Of a stretch of 64,000 nt of DNA, positions 34,867 through 43,425 are shown one piece after another. Position 1 is the first letter of the stretch; every line of letters begins with the position of its first letter. Both the position numbers and the translations under genes were made by a program. Origin of the DNA: Streptomyces sp. SPB162 (GTDB lineage: Bacteria > Actinomycetota > Actinomycetes > Streptomycetales > Streptomycetaceae); contig NZ_JAQFII010000001.1 in assembly GCF_029504575.1 (NCBI RefSeq), positions 5,153,001 to 5,217,000 on the forward strand, given 5' to 3'. Below the pieces are notes generated by a model. The model was given only the letters and a program-made list of their open reading frames with translations. It made no database searches and was not told the origin of the DNA.

Positions 34867-35580
34867 TCACAGGCCGAGGAGCCAGCGCCCCCCGCCGACG
34901 AGCGCGCAGACGGCCGTCGCGTAGAACAGCAGCAGCCACAGGCCCACCGGGGTGTGGGTCAGCCGGCCCAGTTGGTCCGCGTCCGAGGTGTTCGACCGTT
35001 CGCGTCTGCGGGTGCGCTGCAGTTCGAAGACCGGACGCGAGCCGCCGAGCAGCAGGAACCACACCACGAGGTAGGCGAAGGCCGCCTGGACCTGCGGTCC
35101 GGTCAGCCAGGAGACCAGCAGGAACGCGGCGCCGGTGATGAGGACCGTGAGCGCCCCGTACGCGTTGCGGATCATGACCAGCATCGCCAGCAGCAGCGCG
35201 GTGGCCCCCCACAAGAGTGCCGTGATGTGCCCGGCGGCCAGCAGCGCGGCCCCGGCCAGGCCCAGCAGCGGCGGCGCGGTGTACCCGGCGGCGGCCGTCA
35301 GCACCATGCCCAGCCCCGAGGGCTTGCCGCGCGAGACGGTGAGGCCCGAGGTGTCGGAGTGCAGCCTGATGCCCTCCAGGCTGCGGCCGGTCAGCAGGGC
35401 GAGCAGGCCGTGGCCGCCCTCGTGCGCGATCGTGATTGCGTTGCGGCTCAGCCGCCAGACGCCGTCGGGCAGCACGGCGGCCAGGGCTATCAGCGCCGTA
35501 CCGCCGACCAGCCAGGCCGACGGATCTGGCTGCGTGCCGACCACGCGGTCCCATAGTTCCGTGAAGCTCTTGATATCCAT
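34867..35580 (-). CDS. M50B-like membrane metallopeptidase
   Basis: 237 residues, about six membrane helices. HEGGHGLLALLTG provides an HExxH-type zinc motif in the first hydrophobic region (AITIAHEGGHG), and GLGMVLTAAAGYTAPPLLGLAGAAL resembles the M50B family second motif. Such proteins include sporulation and regulatory site-2-like proteases but many are uncharacterised. AGGGGAACG precedes ATG 35580. Divergent from the SRAP gene, with 54 bp between starts. Confidence 0.8.
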   Translation of the reverse strand: MDIKSFTELWDRVVGTQPDPSAWLVGGTALIALAAVLPDGVWRLSRNAITIAHEGGHGLLALLTGRSLEGIRLHSDTSGLTVSRGKPSGLGMVLTAAAGYTAPPLLGLAGAALLAAGHITALLWGATALLLAMLVMIRNAYGALTVLITGAAFLLVSWLTGPQVQAAFAYLVVWFLLLGGSRPVFELQRTRRRERSNTSDADQLGRLTHTPVGLWLLLFYATAVCALVGGGRWLLGL

Positions 35581-35634
35581 CGTTCCCCTGCAACGAGCGG
35601 TGCGGTGTCTGAGTGCCGTGGCAGTCTGGCACTC

Positions 35635-36450
35635 ATGTGCGGTCGATATGCGGCGAGCCGGCAACCCGGGGATCTGGCGGCTCTCTTCGAGGTTCAACAG
35701 CAGTCTCCGGAGGAGGAGTTGGCGCCGAGCTGGAACGTGGCGCCGACCGCCTCGGTGTACGTCGTGCTGGAGCGCCCGGTGAAGGGCGCGCAGAGCCCGG
35801 AGCCGGTGCGCCGGCTGCGGAGGCTGCGCTGGGGGCTGGTGCCCTCCTGGGCGAAGACACCGGACGTCGGCGTGAAGATGATCAACGCGCGGGCGGAGAC
35901 GGTGCATGAGAAGCCGTCCTTCCGCCGCCCCTTCAGTGCCCGCCGCTGCCTCATACCCGCCGACGGGTACTACGAGTGGGTCACCGCGAGGGAGGAGCGG
36001 GAGCTGGAGGAGCGGGGGAAGAAGAAGCGGGCGCGTAAGCAGCCCTACTTCGTGACCCCCGCGGACGGCTCGGTGATGGCGATGGCCGGGCTGTACGAGT
36101 TCTGGCGGGACCGGACGCTGCCCGACGACCATCCGCAGGCCTGGTGGTCCACCTGCACCGTCATCACGACGGAGGCGGAGCGGACCCCGCCCGCCGGATT
36201 CGCCGGCGAGGGCCCGGCCAGCTTGGCCGACATCCACCCCCGGATGCCGCTGGTACTGACGCCGGACCGCTGGGACGCCTGGCTGCGTCCGGCCACCACC
36301 GACCCCGACGAGGTGCGCGCCCTGCTCGTGCCGCCGCCGGCCGGCGCGATGCGGGTGTACCCGGTGTCCACGGAGGTCAGCAACGTCAGGAACAACGGGC
36401 CGCAGCTCACCGACGCGCTCGCCGCTCCCGAGGAGGAGACCCTTTTCTGA
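35635..36450 (+). CDS. SRAP (SOS response-associated peptidase, YedK/HMCES) protein
   Basis: 271 residues. The start was set at ATG 35635 because the catalytic nucleophile Cys must be residue 2 (MCGRYA). Other conserved residues: SWNVAPT, the RWGLVPSWAK motif, NARAETVHEKPSF, IPADGYYEW and the late HPRMPLVL with the active-site His. SRAP proteins crosslink covalently to abasic sites in single-stranded DNA. The stop is followed by the densest stop-codon tandem array of the window. Confidence 0.9.
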   Translation: MCGRYAASRQPGDLAALFEVQQQSPEEELAPSWNVAPTASVYVVLERPVKGAQSPEPVRRLRRLRWGLVPSWAKTPDVGVKMINARAETVHEKPSFRRPFSARRCLIPADGYYEWVTAREERELEERGKKKRARKQPYFVTPADGSVMAMAGLYEFWRDRTLPDDHPQAWWSTCTVITTEAERTPPAGFAGEGPASLADIHPRMPLVLTPDRWDAWLRPATTDPDEVRALLVPPPAGAMRVYPVSTEVSNVRNNGPQLTDALAAPEEETLF

Positions 36451-36551
36451 CCGGGACGTCTGACCGGGACGTCTGACCGGGACGTCTGACCGGGACGTCC
36501 GACCGGGACATTCCGACCGGGACGTCCGACCGGGACTTCCCGGCCGGGACC
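36448..36551 (+). repeat. Stop-codon tandem array D (13-bp unit, about 8 copies)
   Basis: The unit TGACCGGGACGTC starts at the SRAP stop codon and repeats at 36448, 36461, 36474 and 36487. It continues as CGACCGGGACNTN at 36500, 36514 and 36527, with one inserted base, and ends in a decayed copy near 36540. The four TGA copies cover all three frames. The array fills the whole intergenic gap up to the ribosome site of the next gene. Confidence 0.92.
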
Positions 36552-36557
36552 GGCAGG

Positions 36558-37223
36558 ATGGGGCGGGTGATCGACACACCGGCGGGCGAGGCCCGCGTGA
36601 CCTGGCATGACGGCGGACGCGACGCGCGGGCGGTCCTCGCGCTGGGACACGGCGCCGGCGGCGGCATCGAGGCGCGCGACCTGGTCGCGCTGGGCGCCGC
36701 GCTGCCCGCCCTGGGCGTGACCGTGGCGCTCGTGGAGCAGCCGTGGCGGGTGGCGGGGAAGAAGCTGGCGCCCGCGCCCAAGACGCTGGACGTGGCGTGG
36801 CGCGCGCTGTGGCCCGTCCTGGCGGAGCCCGGTCTGCCGGTGATCGCCGGCGGCCGCAGCGCCGGGGCCCGGGTCGCCTGCCGTACGGCCGTGGAGCTGG
36901 GTGCGGTGGCCGTGCTGGCGCTGTCGTTCCCGCTGCACCCGCCGGGCCGGCCGGAGAAGTCGCGGGCCGCCGAGCTGCTGGGGGCCGGCGTTCCCACCCT
37001 GGTGGTGCAGGGCGGCCGGGATCCTTTCGGACCGCCGGAGGAGTTCCCCGCCGGGACGGAGATCGTGGCGGTGCCGTACGCCGACCACGGCTTCGCGGTG
37101 CCCAAAAAAGCCGACCTCTCCCAGGAGGACGCACTGGGCGTGATCACGGACGGTGTCGGCGGCTGGCTGTCCGGACTCGGTCACACGTCTGTTCGCACGA
37201 GGCCGCGGGACCGGCGGGAATGA
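36558..37223 (+). CDS. Alpha/beta-hydrolase of the KANL3/Tex30 type
   Basis: 221 residues. Small alpha/beta-hydrolase fold: oxyanion segment ALGHGAGGGIEARDL, nucleophile elbow AGGRSAGARVA (GxSxG), VQGGRDPFG with the acid and YADHGFAVPKK with the catalytic His. The substrate is unknown. It begins right after tandem array D, and its stop TGA overlaps the -35 of the sigma-R autoregulatory promoter. Confidence 0.8.
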   Translation: MGRVIDTPAGEARVTWHDGGRDARAVLALGHGAGGGIEARDLVALGAALPALGVTVALVEQPWRVAGKKLAPAPKTLDVAWRALWPVLAEPGLPVIAGGRSAGARVACRTAVELGAVAVLALSFPLHPPGRPEKSRAAELLGAGVPTLVVQGGRDPFGPPEEFPAGTEIVAVPYADHGFAVPKKADLSQEDALGVITDGVGGWLSGLGHTSVRTRPRDRRE

Positions 37224-37242
37224 CAGGTGGGACGTGTGCGTT
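37217..37242 (+). promoter_or_regulatory. Sigma-R autoregulatory promoter (sigRp2 type)
   Basis: GGAAT (37217-37221), exactly 18 bp, then GTT (37240-37242). This is the full sigma-R consensus. The predicted start near 37249 is 39 nt upstream of the long-isoform ATG at 37288. The T of GGAAT is the first base of the upstream gene stop codon. Confidence 0.85.
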
Positions 37243-37287
37243 GTCCGGATCACCGGTACGAAAACGCAGAGTGAGGAAGGCCGCCGC

Positions 37288-38130
37288 ATGGTTTCAGCCG
37301 CATGCCAGCCACGTGCGAACGCGAAGGCGAAGGCACCGTACCTGGACTGGGCCCAGTGGCCTGCGACAGGCGGCAGGACCGGCACGCCCGGCACGCCGAT
37401 CTCCAGCGGGATATCCTCCGAACCGAGCGGGTCCGGCTTCGGCCCCGTGACCGTTTTGGAGGAGGTGGTTCCGGTCACCGGCACCGACGACGGCACAGCG
37501 GGTGCTGCGGGCACGGCCGGCGAGGAAGCACAGGAGAGCTCCGCGGAGCGCAACGAGCGTTTCGAGCGCGACGCCCTCACGTTCCTCGACCAGATGTACT
37601 CGGCCGCGCTGCGGATGACCCGCAACCCCGCGGACGCCGAGGACCTGGTGCAGGAGACGTACGCGAAGGCGTACGCGTCCTTCCACCAGTTCCGCGAGGG
37701 CACGAACCTCAAGGCGTGGCTCTACCGCATCCTCACCAACAGCTTCATCAACTCCTACCGCAAGAAGCAGCGCGAGCCGCTGCGCAGCGGGTCGGAGGAG
37801 ATCGAGGACTGGCAGCTCGCACGCGCCGAGTCGCACATGTCGACCGGCCTGCGTTCCGCCGAGTCCCAGGCGCTCGACCACCTGCCCGACTCCGACGTGA
37901 AGTCGGCGCTGCAGGCGATCCCCGAGGAGTTCCGCATCGCGGTCTATCTCGCGGATGTCGAGGGCTTTGCGTACAAGGAGATCGCCGACATCATGGGGAC
38001 ACCCATCGGCACGGTGATGTCCCGACTGCACCGCGGGCGGCGCCAGCTGCGCTCGATGCTCGAGGACTACGCCCGTGAGCGCGGGCTCGTCCCGGCCGGC
38101 GCGGGAGACGAGAAGGGCTCAGGGACATGA
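37288..38130 (+). CDS. sigR: Thiol-stress ECF sigma factor SigR (long isoform annotated)
   Basis: 280 residues from ATG 37288 (GAGGAAGG upstream), or 221 from GTG 37465, which aligns with the start of S. coelicolor sigma-R. Region 2 contains MYSAALRMTRNPADAEDLVQ and YASFHQFREGTNLKAWLYRI; region 4 contains FAYKEIADIMGTPIGTVMSR. Sigma-R directs mycothiol, thioredoxin and proteostasis genes under disulfide stress. A longer, unstable isoform made from the autoregulated transcript is established in S. coelicolor; the good ribosome site at 37288 directly behind the sigma-R promoter shows the same design. Overlaps rsrA by 4 bp. Confidence 0.92.
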   Translation: MVSAACQPRANAKAKAPYLDWAQWPATGGRTGTPGTPISSGISSEPSGSGFGPVTVLEEVVPVTGTDDGTAGAAGTAGEEAQESSAERNERFERDALTFLDQMYSAALRMTRNPADAEDLVQETYAKAYASFHQFREGTNLKAWLYRILTNSFINSYRKKQREPLRSGSEEIEDWQLARAESHMSTGLRSAESQALDHLPDSDVKSALQAIPEEFRIAVYLADVEGFAYKEIADIMGTPIGTVMSRLHRGRRQLRSMLEDYARERGLVPAGAGDEKGSGT

Positions 38131-38450
38131 GCTGCGGCAACGCACATGAGACGGACTGCTCCGAGGTACTCGACCACCTCTACGAGTACCTCGACGAGGA
38201 GATGTCCGACGACGCCTGCGCCAAGTTCAGGGAGCACTTCGACGAGTGCCACCCCTGCTTGGAGAAGTACGGCCTCGAACAGGCGGTGAAGAAGCTCGTC
38301 AAACGCTGCTGCGGCCATGACGACGTTCCCACCGACCTCAGGTCGAAGGTCATGATGCGGATCGAGCTGATCCGTTCCGGCGAGATCGCGCCGGTGCCGG
38401 AACAGGCGCCCGAGATCATCGCCGGGAGCGGAGCCGAAGCTCACCCGTAG
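38127..38450 (+). CDS. rsrA: Zinc anti-sigma factor RsrA
   Basis: 107 residues. ZAS-family redox-sensitive anti-sigma for SigR. Cys11, His37, Cys41 and Cys44 are at exactly the positions known from S. coelicolor RsrA (HFDECHPCLEKYG is the HxxxCxxC core), with extra cysteines at 3, 31, 61 and 62. Disulfide formation involving Cys11 and Cys44 releases SigR and zinc. Start overlaps the sigR stop (ATGA), ensuring stoichiometric synthesis. Confidence 0.95.
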   Translation: MSCGNAHETDCSEVLDHLYEYLDEEMSDDACAKFREHFDECHPCLEKYGLEQAVKKLVKRCCGHDDVPTDLRSKVMMRIELIRSGEIAPVPEQAPEIIAGSGAEAHP

Positions 38451-38577
38451 GGGTGACTGACGACGGCGCCATTCCGCCTATACCGCACATCGGTCTCCCG
38501 CCCGACGGGCGCGGCCCTATCCTCCGAGGACTCATCGGGGGCTGAGCCGCGCCCCGTCGCAGGCACTGGGAGGCAGG

Positions 38578-40047
38578 GTGCTGGGTTCGAGGCTCCTGGC
38601 GGGCCGCTCGGCGATCGGCGCGGGCCGCCTGCGGTCGAGGATCGCGGTGAGCCTGCGGACGCTGCCGCCGGCCGCCCGCGGCTACATCGCGGTGGTCCTG
38701 CTCGCCGCGGCCTTGTGCGCGGCCCCGGCCCTCGACGGCCGCACGCCCTGGGCGACGGTCGCCGTCCTCGCCGTCCTCTACGCGGTCTGCGAGCTGGGCT
38801 TACTGCCCGTGGGGCGGGGAGGCCCGTGGTCCGCGGGCCGGGGGCCCGGAGGCGAGGCGCCCGCAGGTACCGGCTCGTTCTACCCCGTCCTGCTCGCCGC
38901 GGCACTGATGCTGCCGCCGTCCGCCGCCGCGCTCGTCGCCCTACCGGGGTCGCTGGCCGGCCGGGTCGGGCAGAGCCCGCGATGGCTGCGGCGCTGCTGG
39001 CGAGCGGGCCAGCTCGGCGTCGCCACCTTCGCGGCGGGGCACGCGCAGCGCCTGCTGGACGGCGAACGCGCCCTGCGCGACCTCGACTTCCCGTATCTGC
39101 TGCTCCCGGCCGCCGCTGCCGCGCTCACCTTCTGCGTGGTGGCCACCACGCTCGTCGGCGGTGTCCTGGTCACCGCCGAGCGCTGCCCGCCGCGCGCCGC
39201 CTGGGGCACCCCGCTGCTGGGCTCGATCGCCCCGCACCTGACCTACGGGATGGTCGGGCTGATGATGGCGGCGCTGTGGCGCGGCTCGTACGGGGCCTTC
39301 GCCGCGATCCTGGTGCTGCTCCCCATGTACATCGCCTGGTGGGTCTTCGCGCAGGTCCACCGTGAACACACCGCGCACCGGGCCACCGTCAGGGCCCTCG
39401 TGCAGGCCGTCGAGATCAAGGACCGCTACACGCGCGGCCACAGCGAGCGCGTCGGCCGCGCCTCGGTGTTCATCGCCCGCGAGCTCGGCATGGCCGAGGA
39501 CCGGGTGGACGCGTTGCGCTTCGCCGGGATCCTGCACGACATCGGGAAGATCGGTGTGCCCACCCGGCTGCTGCGCAAGAACGGGCCGCTGACCCCGGAC
39601 GAGCGCCGGGTGATCGAACTGCACCCGGAGTACGGCCACGAGGTGGTGCGCGGCATCGCGTTCCTCGGCGAGGCCCGAGCCGCGATCCTGCACCACCACG
39701 AACGGATGGACGGCGCCGGTTACCCCTTCGGGCTCACCGGCGACGAGATCCCCGAGTTCGCCCGCGTCGTCGCCGTCGCGGACGCCTTCGACGCGATGAC
39801 CTCCACCCGCAGCTACCGCCGGGCCAGGAGCGTCGGGGAGGCGCTGGACGAACTCCGCCGCTGCGCCGGTACGCACTTCGACCCGGTCATGGTCACCGGT
39901 CTCGTCCGCGCGCTCGACCGGCACGTCTGGACCCCCGCCGCGACGGCCGACGTCCCTGACCCGTCCACCCCTGACGGGCCCGGCCTGCCGCCGCCGCGCT
40001 CCGGGGGCCGCGCCGCCACCGCCCCCGCGCCGGACCGCCGGCCATGA
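38578..40047 (+). CDS. Membrane HD-GYP domain phosphohydrolase with a TTA codon
   Basis: 489 residues from GTG. The N-terminal 260 residues carry several membrane helices (ARGYIAVVLLAAALCAAPAL onward), followed by a complete HD-GYP domain: DRYTRGHSERVGR, LHDIGKIGVP, HPEYGHEVV, ILHHHERMDGAGYPFGL and VADAFDAMTS. HD-GYP proteins degrade cyclic dinucleotides. Codon 75 is TTA (38800-38802, in ELGLLPV), rare in Streptomyces and decoded by the bldA tRNA, suggesting developmental control of translation. It follows rsrA after 127 bp and overlaps the next gene by 4 bp. Confidence 0.88.
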   Translation: MLGSRLLAGRSAIGAGRLRSRIAVSLRTLPPAARGYIAVVLLAAALCAAPALDGRTPWATVAVLAVLYAVCELGLLPVGRGGPWSAGRGPGGEAPAGTGSFYPVLLAAALMLPPSAAALVALPGSLAGRVGQSPRWLRRCWRAGQLGVATFAAGHAQRLLDGERALRDLDFPYLLLPAAAAALTFCVVATTLVGGVLVTAERCPPRAAWGTPLLGSIAPHLTYGMVGLMMAALWRGSYGAFAAILVLLPMYIAWWVFAQVHREHTAHRATVRALVQAVEIKDRYTRGHSERVGRASVFIARELGMAEDRVDALRFAGILHDIGKIGVPTRLLRKNGPLTPDERRVIELHPEYGHEVVRGIAFLGEARAAILHHHERMDGAGYPFGLTGDEIPEFARVVAVADAFDAMTSTRSYRRARSVGEALDELRRCAGTHFDPVMVTGLVRALDRHVWTPAATADVPDPSTPDGPGLPPPRSGGRAATAPAPDRRP

Positions 40048-41483
40048 CGGCGCCCCGCGACGATCCCGCCACCCTGCCACCCCGATGGTCCCCCGGACGG
40101 GGTGCGACCGGTCCCCGTACGCCCCCCTTCGTAGGGGCCGCCTACGCGGCCACCGCGCTGCTCACCGTCGTGGCGATCGGCTGGACGGCCTGGGCCGGCG
40201 TCGCCGAGCCCGCGACCGCCGCCGCCTTCGGCGCGCTGGTCGCGGTAGGGGAGGCGACCCGGATCCCGCTGCCCGGCGACCGCGAGGCGGCGCCGCTGGC
40301 CACCGCGGGGGCACTGGCGTACGCGCTGCTCGGCGAGGCGGACGGCAGCCGGACCACCCACGGTGTGCCGCAGGTGGTCGCCGTCGTCGTGGCGGCCGCC
40401 CTGCTCGGCCGGCTCGCCCGCGCGCTGCCCGGACCCCGTACAACCACTCCGGGCACCGTGGACACCACCTACGCGGGCTCCCTCGACAACGCCGCCCGCC
40501 GCGTCCTCGCCGTCGCCTTCGCCGCCACGTGCTTCCAGCCGCTCTACAACTCCGGAATGCTGCGGTTCCTCCACCCGGGACCGCTGTACGCGCTGTTCCT
40601 GTTCGCGCTGCTCGCGCTCACCGCCCTGTGCGACGCCGTCCTGGCCACCGCCCTCGCCGTCGCCAGGAGCGGCCACCCCTTCGCGCCGGTGCTGCGCGAC
40701 GAGCTGCGGGCGCTGGCCACCATCGGCTCCGCCGTCTGCGCCGGCGGGGTCGTGATGGCCCTGGCGGTCGGTGTCGCCGGGCTCTGGGCGCTGCCCGTCT
40801 TCAGCCTCCCGCTGCTCCTCACCCAGGCGTCGTTCCGCCGGCACGCCGCGATCCGGGCCACCTACCGGCAGACCATCGCCTCCCTCGCCCGCGCCACCGA
40901 GGTCGCCGGCTACACGCCCGCGGGCCACGCCCGCCGGGTGACCGCCCTCGGCCGGGAGGTCGGCCGGGAGCTGGGGATGGCGCAGCGTGAGCTGCTGCTT
41001 CTGGAGTACGCCGCCCTCATGCACGACATCGGCCAGCTCTCCCTCGTCGACCCCGTTCCCGGGGGCGCCACCGAACCGCTCGAACCGGAGGAGCAGCGCC
41101 GTATCGCGGCGCTGGGCGGCGTCGTGGTCCGGCAGACCGGCGTCCCCGCCGAGGTGGCGGTGATCGTCGAGCGCCAGGCCGAGCCCTACCGCGAACAGCC
41201 CCTCGCGGGCCGTATCGTCCGCGCCGTCAACGCGTACGAGGACCTCACCGGCGGGACGGAGGCCCTGGAGCGCCGCCTGGCGGCCGTGGAGCGGCTGCGG
41301 CTCTCCACCGCCAGGGACTACGATCCGGCCGTCGTGGACGCGCTGACCCGCGTTCTCGCCCGCGGCGGAGCGGACCGGGCTCCTGCCGGGAACCGGACGG
41401 TAATGAGCGGCGCCCGCGACCGGCATGGTTGGATGCGGCTGGGGATGGCAAGGAGGAGTGGTGAGGACCGGAATCCAGACTGA
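40044..41483 (+). CDS. Membrane protein with degenerate HD-GYP domain
   Basis: 479 residues, coupled to the preceding gene (ATGA overlap). Same plan: about seven membrane helices, then an HD domain. The HD pair survives (YAALMHDIGQLSL), but HDIGK is HDIGQ. The HHHERMDGAGYP block is replaced by VIVERQAEPYREQPLAG, and the D of DAFDAM is N (NAYEDL). It is a tandem paralogue that has probably lost phosphodiesterase activity and may work as a regulatory partner. Confidence 0.78.
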   Translation: MTAPRDDPATLPPRWSPGRGATGPRTPPFVGAAYAATALLTVVAIGWTAWAGVAEPATAAAFGALVAVGEATRIPLPGDREAAPLATAGALAYALLGEADGSRTTHGVPQVVAVVVAAALLGRLARALPGPRTTTPGTVDTTYAGSLDNAARRVLAVAFAATCFQPLYNSGMLRFLHPGPLYALFLFALLALTALCDAVLATALAVARSGHPFAPVLRDELRALATIGSAVCAGGVVMALAVGVAGLWALPVFSLPLLLTQASFRRHAAIRATYRQTIASLARATEVAGYTPAGHARRVTALGREVGRELGMAQRELLLLEYAALMHDIGQLSLVDPVPGGATEPLEPEEQRRIAALGGVVVRQTGVPAEVAVIVERQAEPYREQPLAGRIVRAVNAYEDLTGGTEALERRLAAVERLRLSTARDYDPAVVDALTRVLARGGADRAPAGNRTVMSGARDRHGWMRLGMARRSGEDRNPD

Positions 41484-41676
41484 GACCGGAACCGAAATGT
41501 GGAAGGTTGTCACTGACCGGGCAGACAACCTGCGGGGGAACGGGAGCGTCGTCATGCTGGAGACCGTGGAGCGGGAAATCCCGGTACTCACCGAGATGCC
41601 GGGAATCGTCACCGGGCTGAAGGTGTCCGAGGGGGACGTGGTGCGGAAAGGCGACGTCCTGGCCGTGATCGGCTGA
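41461..41676 (+). CDS. Biotinyl-domain protein without the biotin lysine
   Basis: 71 residues from GTG with AAGGAGGAG immediately upstream; it overlaps the preceding gene by 23 bp. The fold pattern of a biotin/lipoyl carrier is clear: MWKVVTDRADNLRGNGSVVM, then EIPVLTEMPGIVTGLKVSEG and DVVRKGDVLAVIG. But the biotinylation hairpin, normally ESMKMEIPV, reads ETVEREIPV. The acceptor Lys is Glu and its Met neighbours are gone. It cannot be biotinylated in the usual way, and a non-carrier role is inferred. Confidence 0.7.
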   Translation: MRTGIQTETGTEMWKVVTDRADNLRGNGSVVMLETVEREIPVLTEMPGIVTGLKVSEGDVVRKGDVLAVIG

Positions 41677-41693
41677 GCAGGCAGGCGGAAATC

Positions 41694-42689
41694 GTGAGGA
41701 TCTTCGGCAGAGTGCGGCACCGGCCCTCCCCTACGTGGCGGCAGGCCACCGACCGCGCCTTCTCGCTCATCGGCGACGGGCGCTACGAGGACGCGGGAGC
41801 GCTGCTCACGCGTGCCGCCGACATGGAACCGTGGCTCTCGGAGTCCTGGTACAACCTCGCCCTGCTGCACAAGTTCCGCCATGACTGGGAGCAGGCCCGC
41901 ACGGCCGGGCTGCGCGCCGTGGCCCTGCTGGACCGCGACGGCGGCGCCCCGGACTGGTGGAACCTCGGCATCGCGGCCACCGCCCTGCAGGACTGGCCGC
42001 TGGCCCGCCGCTCCTGGCAGGCGTACGGGCTGCGGCTGCCGTCCGGCTCCGCGGAGAGCGCGTCCGAGGAGGCCGTCCGGCTGGCGCTGGGCAGCGCCGC
42101 CGTCCGGCTGTCCCCGGAGGGCGAGGCCGAGGTCGTCTGGGGCCGCCGGCTGGACCCGGCACGCATCGAGGTCCTGAGCATCCCGCTGCCGTCCTCGGGC
42201 CGCCGCTGGGGCGAGGTCGTGCTGCACGACGGCGTCCCGCACGGCGAGCGCGCCACCGCGGAGGGCTCCGCGAAGTCCGTGTACCCCGTCTTCGACGAGA
42301 TCGAGCTGTGGGCGCCCTCACCGGTGCCGACGTGGCTGGTCCTGCTGGAGGCCGCCACCGCGGCCGACCGGGACGCCCTGGAGCGACTGGCCGCCGACGC
42401 GGGCTTCGCCGCCGAGGACTGGTCGTCGTCCGTGCGGCTGCTGTGCCGTACCTGCTCGGAGAGCCGGATGCCCACCGACGACGGCTCCGCGACCTCGCGC
42501 GACCCCCATGACCACGGGGAACCCGGCCATCCGGGCCACCTCAGCCACCACAGCGCGGGCACCTTGTGGGTCCCCGAACGAGAGTGCGGCATAGCGGCGC
42601 CCGCCGCCCTCGTCCGCGGCCTCCTCGACAGCTGGATCGCCGACAGCCCTGACACCCGGGACTGGCGGGACCTGGAGGAGGTCTGCTGA
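41694..42689 (+). CDS. TPR-containing protein
   Basis: 331 residues from GTG. Two to three N-terminal tetratricopeptide repeats (SPTWRQATDRAFSLIGDGRY, WYNLALLHKFRHDWEQARTA, WWNLGIAATALQDWPLARRS) are followed by a domain with WGEVVLHDGVPHGER and a His-rich stretch near residue 275. No enzymatic motif recognised. Lies 17 bp after the biotinyl-domain gene and 62 bp before def. Function unknown. Confidence 0.7.
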   Translation: MRIFGRVRHRPSPTWRQATDRAFSLIGDGRYEDAGALLTRAADMEPWLSESWYNLALLHKFRHDWEQARTAGLRAVALLDRDGGAPDWWNLGIAATALQDWPLARRSWQAYGLRLPSGSAESASEEAVRLALGSAAVRLSPEGEAEVVWGRRLDPARIEVLSIPLPSSGRRWGEVVLHDGVPHGERATAEGSAKSVYPVFDEIELWAPSPVPTWLVLLEAATAADRDALERLAADAGFAAEDWSSSVRLLCRTCSESRMPTDDGSATSRDPHDHGEPGHPGHLSHHSAGTLWVPERECGIAAPAALVRGLLDSWIADSPDTRDWRDLEEVC

Positions 42690-42751
42690 CCTTGCGCGGC
42701 CCCGTACGCTTGACGGGTCTATGACGGAATTGGGAAGGCGTACGGCGGAAC

Positions 42752-43408
42752 ATGTCGCAGCAGGAAACCGAGAAGCAGCAGGACCGGCACGCGCACGTGC
42801 ACGATGAGGCGTCCGAGTTCTTCGACGACACCACGGACGCCGAGGCGCGCGAGCTGGCGTACCGCGAGCGCGGGACGGCCCGCCCGATCACCGTCGTGGG
42901 CAACCCGGTGCTCCACAAGGAGTGCCGCGACGTCACGGAGTTCGACGACGCGCTGGCCGCCCTCGTGGACGACATGTTCGCGAGCCAGAAGGCCGCCGAG
43001 GGTGTAGGCCTCGCCGCCAATCAGATCGGTGTCGACCTCAAGGTCTTCGTCTACGACTGCCCGGACGACGACGGCGTGCGCCACACCGGCGCCGTCTGCA
43101 ACCCCGTCCTGGACGAGATCCCCGCCGACCGGCGCGTGCTCGACGACTCCAATGAGGGCTGCCTCTCGGTGCCCGGCGCCTACATGGAGCTGGCCCGCCC
43201 GGACTACGCGATCGTCCGCGGCCAGGACCTGGAGGGCAACCCCATCGCCCTGGAGGGCACCGGCTACTTCGCCCGCTGCCTCCAGCACGAGACCGACCAC
43301 CTCTACGGCCGCCTCTACATCGACCGCCTCTCCAAGCGCGACCGCAAGGACGTGCTGCGCCAGATGGAAGAGGCCACCCCGAAGTTCGAGACGGTCCCCA
43401 ACGACTGA
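42752..43408 (+). CDS. def: Peptide deformylase
   Basis: 218 residues. Removes the formyl group from nascent peptides. The three PDF motifs are intact: GVGLAANQIG, EGCLSVPG (metal Cys) and QHETDHLYG (HExxH). The N-terminus has about 45 extra residues, acidic and His-rich, compared with typical enzymes. A perfect-stem terminator follows at 43426. Confidence 0.93.
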   Translation: MSQQETEKQQDRHAHVHDEASEFFDDTTDAEARELAYRERGTARPITVVGNPVLHKECRDVTEFDDALAALVDDMFASQKAAEGVGLAANQIGVDLKVFVYDCPDDDGVRHTGAVCNPVLDEIPADRRVLDDSNEGCLSVPGAYMELARPDYAIVRGQDLEGNPIALEGTGYFARCLQHETDHLYGRLYIDRLSKRDRKDVLRQMEEATPKFETVPND

Positions 43409-43425
43409 CCGTCGCCGGCACCACC

